From Todiramphus chloris collaris (lineage: Eukaryota; Chordata; Aves; Coraciiformes; Alcedinidae), in assembly GCA_025345505.1 (NCBI GenBank), contig JANVCC010000022.1:29224445-29288444 (forward strand): 64,000 bases of DNA. Direction: 5' to 3'. The notes under the pieces are model-generated. The model made no database searches, had not been told where the DNA came from, and worked only from the letters and a program-made list of their open reading frames with translations. Position numbers and translations under genes: made by a program. Shown here piece by piece: positions 57,701 through 64,000 of this stretch. How positions within the stretch are numbered: position 1 is the stretch's first letter; each line of letters starts with the position of its first letter.

Positions 57701-58777
57701 GAGTGGCAGCAAACCATTTATCTGCCTTGTCATATTGCATAAAACCATAACCTAAGGGTAGAACTGTGTCCTCTCATCAAGGAGTGTTTTCTTAGCAATT
57801 AGCAAGTTGTTTATTGGAAGTCAAAACCAAGGCTGTCATTAACAGCCCCTGTTCACAACAGGGAGCGATGCTGGCTAGGAATAGACAGACCTGTTAGCAC
57901 TAGAATTTCTAAAATGCAGGAAATCACCTAGTGGGAAAAACATAGGATAAATCTCTTCATTTGGATACTTTCACATAAGTCCTGTCTGAAGAGTTGAATT
58001 TGAAAGAAAATTCCTAACTATGCAGTTTACAATCTTGATCTTTTTATGTGAAATCAAATCTCAGGCCAAAAGGTCTGGAAACTGAACCTTTACTGCTAAA
58101 AGATGCCTCAACCAGGGACTGCTACAAAGAAAGAAGAATCTGTCAAAATTAATCTACTAACCATGGCTTGCTTTTGTTTCTATTCTGCTGTCTCTCAACC
58201 TGCTGCAAAGCGTTGTTTCCATTTGGATTGTGAGAAACGGCTACCTCACAACTGCCTGGTTAAAATGACCACTGAACACTAATGCACACCTTGCCTGTAG
58301 AGGAGGCAAAACCAGTCCCCTACTCCCCACTACCCAAATAAAATCCCCAGTGGCCAAAAACCACTCTCTGTCCTTGTTCTGCAAGGACCACACAAGCCAG
58401 GGGTGAGGTGACTTGATGGAGCTGAAGGGTGCTGCTGTCAGCCACCACCTGCTTTGCTCCAGCGAGGTATGGCTGCCAAGGGAAGGACAGACTGTGCGAC
58501 AAATCCATGTAGCGTTACTGAGAAACTACACCAGCCATCTTCTGCTTCAGTTGTAACTTTAAAGCAAATAAAAATCCCCGCATGCTTTATTTTCCTATTG
58601 AGTATGACAAACAAACCCTCTGTGACAGAGGTGAGCTGTGCCCCTTGCTGCCTTCCCAGTAAGCGTTCCTGCACCCCACCGGGAGGGCTGTATTAGTAAC
58701 ACATCTGCAAGGTATTTTGCAGGGAAAACACTGCGAGTTACAGCGTGAAAGAGAAGGACAGAATGAGTTTATGGCTC
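51703..58777. other. Intergenic stretch upstream of TMEM177
   Basis: AT-rich DNA with no recognised coding exon. A small tandem duplication (CTCTGAATTTAGG) lies near 53811-53839. A CR1-like word (AATCATCTAGTCAAACC) near 55660 may be a fragment of an antisense LINE but is too short to call. GC content rises just before the CpG island. Confidence 0.65.
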
Positions 58778-58950
58778 CGGGAGAGAGTGGGTGAGTTCCC
58801 CGGGCCGCAGCTGCCGGCCGGGGTGTCTCTGGGGCAGCGCTGCCCTCGCTGCTCGCCTCCGGGCTGCGGCAGGGCGGGGCTTCCCCCCGATTTACTCCAG
58901 GGCGCGCTTCACCCACAGGGCTTCGAACTCCGAGAGCGCACCGAGGCCAG

Positions 58951-59007
58951 AGCCCTGCCGAGGGATAGCCCTGCCGAGAGACCGCCCTGCCGAGGGACCG
59001 CCCCGCC
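58951..59007. repeat. 16-bp tandem repeat in the CpG island
   Basis: Three units of 16 bp (58951-58966, 58967-58982, 58983-58998), each close to AGCCCTGCCGAGGGAT, are followed by a partial fourth that runs into CCATGG. Units differ by one to three bases. The repeat lies in the presumed promoter or leader of TMEM177. Confidence 0.9.
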
Positions 59008-59095
59008 ATGGCGCCGCCGCCCGCCCCTTCCGCCCGGGCGCGGGGGGAGGCTGGCCTGCGGGAGCCCCGCCTCGGCTGCGGCGCGGGGAGCCTCG
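59008..59095 (+). other. TMEM177: TMEM177 untranslated first exon (3' part) with upstream ORF
   Basis: A good donor (CTCG/gtaggt) sits at 59095/59096 inside the CpG island, the most suitable partner for the acceptor at 62339. An ATG in strong context (CCGCCATGG) at 59008 opens a frame of 29 codons plus one base to the donor. After splicing to 62340 the frame makes one glycine codon and stops at TAG 62342-62344, giving a 30-codon upstream ORF. The transcription start is not visible. An alternative donor GTGAGT at 58791 would exclude this ORF. Confidence 0.5.
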
Positions 59096-62000
59096 GTAGG
59101 TGCAGGCGCGGGGGAGGGTTCGGGGCAAAGAGGCCGGCCTGAGCCGCTGGGCCCAGGGGGAGCGGCGCTCGGCGCTCTCGGTACGGTACGGCGCGGCGCT
59201 AAACCGGGGGGGTGGCGGGCGGCGATGGCCCGGGGCTGGGCCCGGGGCTGGTCGGGGCCTTGCCCGCCTCTCCCGCTTGTTTTTTTTTGTTTGTTTTTCG
59301 ACAACTAAGCCTTGAGATCCTGAGCCCTGGAGGCGGGTCCAGCCCTCGCCCCGTTTCCTGACTGGTGCTGTTTTAAGATGGGCTTTCCCCTCGGCTCCGT
59401 GCAATTAGAAAAGAAAAAAAAACCCCAAATTTTATTCGAGTGTTAGGACAAAGCCTGCCTACATATTTGACCTTCAGCTATTAATATTCTCCGAATGAAG
59501 TGAGAATGAGCGCCCGTAACACCCCAGAGACTGGGGGTATTTCAGCGTTCGGGGGAGACCACCTTACAAACGCTGCCGTGGCTTTATGGGAGATAAGTCA
59601 ATGATTCAGTTTGCAGGATATAGCCCGTGTAGACAGCCTTCTAGTTTCCAGTTGCTTTCCTTTTACAGACATTGCACAACGCTTATGAATAAAAATAAAA
59701 ATGCCATATACGCAGTCAAGGGCTGCAGTGGGCTTTTCTGCGGTAGCTGAGAGTCTGCGCTGACCTGGGGGAAGATTGGAAAGCACGGATGCTAAAAGGT
59801 ATCAAGGGCAATCTTATTTTTGTGAGTATTGACAATTGTGAGAAAAGGAACCTGGTGTTTCCCGGTTATTCTTGTGTTAGGTGTGTGGCAGGACTGTTGG
59901 CCATAATCCAGTCAAAAACGTGAGAGTTCTGCCCACAGAAGTCAGAAACCATGAGACAATTTAATCAAGAATCGTTAAAAATTCTAACAGTTGCTAGGTA
60001 GTTTCTGTGACTGAAGGAGGAAAAAAGCGTTAATGCATTGAGGTGCATCCTGCAATGAAGTCTGTTTAGGAGAAGTGTGTAGATGAGCACAGAGCTTCCT
60101 GCCCCACTTTCCTTCTGCTCACCACTGGGCTGCTGGCTACCTGCCTCTCCAGGTATGCTTCCCAGCATCCCGAGTCCCTGACCAGGAGGAGTATGCCGTG
60201 TCCCATGTGCTTTGGCAAGCACTATTCTGTCATGCAGGAAAGGAGAGTAGACTGGCTTTCAGCATGGTCTGTCCTTCCTCACGCTGGTGTGGACATAAAC
60301 TGAGGGAGGAATTTTCTCCTTGCAGTGTTCCTAATCTTAAAAAGATCTTTTAGCCAGCCTGGATAAGAGGGCTCTAACATGACAGAGAAAAACCTGCAAA
60401 GTCCTTCGCTCAGCTTCTCATGTGGATCAGGTGATAGTCTTCATAAAATCATCCCCCTAGAAGTGCCCCCCCCCCCAGTGGTATGACCTTTTCAATCAGA
60501 TCTAGACTACCAGATTTTCCAAGAGGCCCTTAACTCCAGAGAGGGCATTTGGGTTTAGTATTACTATTTTTGGGTTTTAGCTCTATTATTAAGAAGGTTT
60601 TCTCCCAGGATTGGGTTTCATCCAAACTCTTGGCTTTTTAGTGTGTTTTTCTTAAAGAACTTTGCCAAACAAATCCCCACCTCCAGTCTTCAGCAGAGAA
60701 TACCACTGCTTATTACACGAAAAAATACATATTAAATTATTGTATACTTACATGCATCATTGTTTTTATTAAGCACTCAGTATGTGTTCAGTGTAGTATA
60801 AACATTAAACAAGATTATTCTTCCCCTGGTGAATTTACAGTCTGAAAGAGCTTCGTAGGAAGGAGTAGTAATAACATATTATTAAAACACTGCCTTTAAT
60901 TTAGTCCTTTTTTTGTTTCCCTGTGGTTAATACTCATTTGCTATTGATCATGACTGGTGTATCCTGGCATGTCACACAGGGCTGGTTTATGATGGTAACA
61001 GCCCCCAGTTGTCCACTCTACTGAGGTTCTTGTTCAGAGTGAGTGGAAGAAGAGAACATATGTCTGTGTTTCATACAATGTCCAGCAGCATAGCTGAAAC
61101 CCACCTTTGATGGTACTCTACAGGAAGACCTTGATGTTTGTATCAAAGCACACTTTCCTTCTGTCCACCTTGGCTTCCTGTAAGGACAGCTGGAAGTACT
61201 AATGTCTTCAACAGCTGCTGCAAGATTCTCTGAAGCTAACGTTAAAGCTCTGAGAAAAGACATTGCAAAATGCAAACAGGAGCATCCAATTGTCACTGAT
61301 GTCTGTTGGATTTAGGTGCCTAATTCACTTCTGTGTCTTTATAGTAGCATCATTTTAGGGGAGACTTCTATAGCCAATGGAATTTTTTTAAGTGATTGGA
61401 GCTTTCCTGGGCAGAGCACACCATGTGGCTTGGACCATAAAAGGAATTGATACTTCCCAAGAGAAGCATGATTCTTTAACTGAAAGTAGTTAGAGTTTAT
61501 TTGAAAGTTTTTAAGCTTATCTGCTTAGTAAAGAGTCACAAAGTAGTTGTCTGCACCAGAACAATTTCTGTTCCAGTTTCTGCTCTGGATTGCATGTATT
61601 ATTTGTCAGAGAAGTTATTTTGGAGACCAATCTTTAAAAGCAGACACTGAAAGCATGCTTCTTTCTGAAAATATTTTTTTTTTCTGAGTCAGCTAGAACC
61701 GGTGCCTGGAAGTTGAAATTGAAAAAAGAACCAGAAAAAACACAGACTTTTTTTTTTTAACAATAGATACTGTTACAAAGATACACGTACTGTTCTCCTG
61801 TTATTTTGTAAGTTGTAGTCAAGCTCAAGTTACTGAATTTATTATTAAGGTTACTGATTAACATTTTTAGAGCTGTACTGTAGGGGAGGTTAGCATAGAT
61901 TAATCCAATTATTGTCTCTTTCTGGCCTTAGTATCTGTAGTCTGTGCCCGTAGTGGAGTGCAACAGTAGGGTTGTGCTGGCAAGGACTAGACAAGTATGT

Positions 62001-62339
62001 TGGGTAAATACAGAATGTGTATTGATTGCTGGGGAAAGGTGGAAGTATGGTGGCTTTATTACTGTCTTTATTGAAGTAAATTGATTTACTGGAGGAGAAG
62101 AAGTTCATTCTTCCTATCAATCATCATATGTTCCAAGGCCCCAAAATTAATGAATATCACTTTCTCTGTAAAGTCGTTTTATGTTTCATTAATGTGAAAG
62201 AGAATGTTTCTTTGGCTGTTGTGCTCTGCTTCTTTTTATAGCTTTTGTGCTTTTTTTTTTTTTTTTTTTTTTTTAAATACTGTGAAGAAAAGAGTCCCAT
62301 TTATGCACACTTTAATTCTTGATTTTGTGTTACAAACAG
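59096..62339 (+). other. TMEM177 intron 1 (inferred)
   Basis: A 3.2-kb interval lies between the inferred donor and the acceptor ACAAACAG preceded by a T-rich region, including a T24 run at 62251-62274. A C11 run lies at 60466-60476. No recognisable embedded gene or large repeat is seen. Confidence 0.6.
62251..62274. repeat. T24 homopolymer
   Basis: Twenty-four consecutive T lie about 65 bases before the TMEM177 exon 2 acceptor. It may contribute to the pyrimidine-rich context but is too far away to be the main polypyrimidine tract. Confidence 0.9.
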
Positions 62340-62353
62340 GTTAGGAATTGGCT

Positions 62354-63289
62354 ATGGCAGTGCAGTTCCTGTGGAAGGCATCTGTGTGGTTAAAGAAGCA
62401 CAAGATCACTTTGTTGGCCGTTTCTTGCATGGGACTGTTTGGCGCTAACCTTTCCTACCATCTGTTTCCTGAGCAGACATTCAAACTGTTGCATGAGTGC
62501 TGGTCAGAGGGGCAGCCAGCTGAGCTTTCACAGAGGCTCTGTGATGTCTTTCAGGTTGTTCTTAAAGATACTGATGTGAAGTCCCCTGACTCCTATCGAG
62601 CCTTTGCAACTTCTGGCTTCCACCCTGTGAGTGCTGGAATCCCATGGCTGCCTGCAGGCTCTTTGGTGGGTATCCCACCTAACTTTGATAGTACAGCTGA
62701 CGATAAGAAAGGAATAACCAACCATGTTGTTGTGATCAATGGCAAGAAAGTAGACTGGGAGAGCAGTGAGGGTGTCGCTTTGAAGGAAGCTTTGACATTT
62801 TCACTTGAAGCTCAGAAGTTTGTCATTGCCAGAGAAGTTGTGTATTTGCAGAATGGCAGCCCTTTAGCAAGCGCAGTTGTGGCTCCAACTTGCTTAGCTG
62901 GTACAGTTCTCTGTGGGAAAGGTATAAAGCTACTTCTCGGTTTATCTTCTGGCCCCATGATACTTCGCAGCATCTGCAACCTCATAACTGCTGCTGGTGG
63001 ACTAATGTGTTACTACATTTCTTACGATGCTATGACCTATCACCTAGACTGCAAGGCTGACAGAAAGGCAGCTACTGTTTCCAAAGACTACGCCAGAGGT
63101 GGGGTTGAATTTTATGATAAAATCTTGTCCCGTAACAGGATTCTTCGTGGTCTGATGGGCAAACAAGGGACAAAAATATACGCCCCGAGTGGTAACCTTT
63201 TCCCGAGGCACTGGTTCAGAATAAAGTATACTCCATACACTTACCGAAGAGATTTGATTCTTAATATTTTAAGAGAGCTCCAGGCATAA
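62354..63289 (+). CDS. TMEM177: TMEM177, mitochondrial inner-membrane protein for COX2 biogenesis
   Basis: A single exon encodes 311 residues, the same length as human TMEM177 as I recall it. Hallmarks include GLFG...SYHLFPE near residues 27-40, PVSAGIPWLPAGSLVGIP (91-108), EAQKFVIAREVVYL (152-165), GGVEFYDKILS (249-259) and a C-terminal YAPSGNLFPRHWFRIKYTPY (276-295). Three hydrophobic segments fit membrane spans: about 18-38, 171-196 and 204-224. The family protein sits in the mitochondrial inner membrane, binds the chaperone COX20 and helps stabilise newly made COX2 during cytochrome c oxidase assembly. The start is the ATG at 62354 (G at -3 and +4); an upstream in-frame TTG at 62348 is not a likely start. 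A splice acceptor 14 bases upstream and a CpG-island promoter argue for the parental gene rather than a retrocopy. No frameshift is present. Confidence 0.95.
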   Translation: MAVQFLWKASVWLKKHKITLLAVSCMGLFGANLSYHLFPEQTFKLLHECWSEGQPAELSQRLCDVFQVVLKDTDVKSPDSYRAFATSGFHPVSAGIPWLPAGSLVGIPPNFDSTADDKKGITNHVVVINGKKVDWESSEGVALKEALTFSLEAQKFVIAREVVYLQNGSPLASAVVAPTCLAGTVLCGKGIKLLLGLSSGPMILRSICNLITAAGGLMCYYISYDAMTYHLDCKADRKAATVSKDYARGGVEFYDKILSRNRILRGLMGKQGTKIYAPSGNLFPRHWFRIKYTPYTYRRDLILNILRELQA

Positions 63290-63460
63290 GGAGTGCTTGA
63301 ATTTTAAACTTGTGAATTATATATTCTCTTGGAACATTGCTGTGATGCTTCCCCCCCCCCCCGCATTAGAATTTTAGAGTTTATTTTTGCATGTAGTTCG
63401 GAAGGAGTTATTGCACATTCTGTGAATAAAGAATTCTCCCTTAAAATATTAAAGACTTGC
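63290..63460 (+). other. TMEM177: TMEM177 3' UTR
   Basis: A short untranslated tail follows TAA, containing a C12 run at 63351-63362. It probably ends 15-30 bases after the AATAAA at 63425, so a 3' UTR of about 160 bases is inferred. Confidence 0.7.
63425..63430 (+). terminator. TMEM177: TMEM177 poly(A) signal (AATAAA)
   Basis: A canonical hexamer lies about 135 bases after the stop codon. A second hexamer, ATTAAA, follows at 63448-63453, and a GT/T-rich stretch (GTGCTCTGTTCTGTATG) comes next, as expected downstream of a cleavage site. Confidence 0.8.
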
Positions 63461-64000
63461 TTCAAAAGTGCTCTGTTCTGTATGCAATTCAAATCACAAG
63501 ACCACTGAGGAGGGGAGCTTCTCAGACACCATTCTGGAAGTTCTGCTGCTTTGCTCTGCCTTCCTTCCAGTGCAGTCTGGAAGATGGAAAGGGTCAAGTC
63601 CAACAGAGAGTTTGGGGAACGTTATCATTTTAACTGGTGTGTTTTATGTATGTTTGCCATTCCTCCTATGGAACAACCCCAAAGATGCTTAAAAAAATGG
63701 GCAGTCTGTATCATCCTGTTACATAAAATACCAAGACACAGTGTTTCTGTTCTTTGTAAGTTCTTGCACCATGTAATTTACACTGCAATCACTGCTCTTC
63801 AGTAGGGCAAACTAGTTATGCTGCAGTTTGCACCAATCCAGCTAGATTATTACCCACACCTGCATCATTTTGCTTGCATCTAGTTCTGCTGTCTACATGA
63901 CATGGTGCCTGCAGTGTGTATATCTTGAATGCTTCTCAACAGTGGCAGTAGGTGACATGACTGCCATGGGATGGTTGTTTTCTCACAAGTGGGATAAGCC
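63461..64000. other. Sequence downstream of TMEM177
   Basis: No coding exon, RNA gene or recognisable repeat is seen. Short open frames of 74-84 codons here lack any known domain. Confidence 0.65.

Larger units (their letters stand above)
58778..59300 (+). promoter_or_regulatory. TMEM177: CpG island promoter of TMEM177
   Basis: About 520 bp of very GC-rich, CpG-dense sequence stands out from the AT-rich surroundings. It contains GC-box (Sp1-type) motifs, such as GGGCGGGG at 58872-58879 and its complement CCGCCCCGCC at 58998-59007, and no clear TATA box. These are typical of a housekeeping vertebrate promoter. It is the only CpG island seen in the window and lies 3 kb upstream of the TMEM177 coding exon on the same strand. 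A bidirectional role cannot be ruled out, but no minus-strand gene was recognised nearby. Confidence 0.85.

Noticed and set aside
58587-59404. Several overlapping frames of 100-190 codons in the CpG island
   Set aside because: High GC removes stop codons. The products are Arg/Pro/Gly/Ala-rich on both strands with no domain.
62354-63289. TMEM177 as an intronless retrocopy
   Set aside because: The coding part is also a single exon in other vertebrates as I recall. A splice acceptor and upstream CpG island are present, and no poly(A) tail or flanking duplication marks retroposition.

Overview
The window is nuclear DNA from a vertebrate, most likely a bird. It has intron-split genes with GT-AG junctions, a CpG-island promoter, low interspersed-repeat density, 3'-end fragments of CR1 LINEs (the typical avian LINE), and a short solo LTR with a 6-bp target duplication, as made by class II / alpharetrovirus-like elements. 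The species cannot be determined. There are no prokaryotic features, CRISPR arrays or operons.

Region 1 (1 to about 15.1 kb) is the 3' part of MRAS (muscle RAS, a small GTPase) on the + strand. Four coding exons (5941-6094, 9373-9472, 10776-10855, 14100-14199) join in frame to give residues about 65 to 208: the G3, G4 and G5 GTP-binding motifs, a lysine-rich hypervariable tail and a CVIL prenylation box. The first coding exon(s), with the P-loop and switch I, lie upstream of the window. The 3' UTR starts GC-rich and contains a 21-base G run. The first plausible poly(A) signal is at 15055.

Region 2 (about 15.1 to 58.7 kb) is a gene-poor interval in which I recognise no coding exon. It holds three clear CR1 fragments (32.9, 47.4 and 51.2 kb), a 229-bp solo LTR at 46.18-46.40 kb flanked by a perfect TTGGAC duplication, a 43-bp minisatellite interrupted by a 10-N assembly gap at 26.3 kb, an imperfect hairpin at 32.7 kb, and AT-rich stretches that could be conserved noncoding elements. 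A further short CR1 tail lies in a MRAS intron at 12.3 kb.

Region 3 (about 58.8 to 63.5 kb) is TMEM177 on the + strand: a CpG-island promoter with an untranslated first exon, a 3.2-kb intron, and one coding exon (62354-63289, 311 codons) for a mitochondrial inner-membrane protein that supports cytochrome c oxidase subunit 2 biogenesis. If the 59095/62340 splice is used, the leader carries a 30-codon upstream ORF ending 9 nt before the main ATG.

MRAS and TMEM177 are not known to work together; one acts in RAS-RAF signalling and the other in respiratory-chain assembly. Their adjacency differs from the human arrangement (different chromosomes) and is worth checking. I found no convincing undescribed biological system. 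The most interesting items are the synteny, the TMEM177 leader ORF, the solo LTR and several fold-back or tandem structures.
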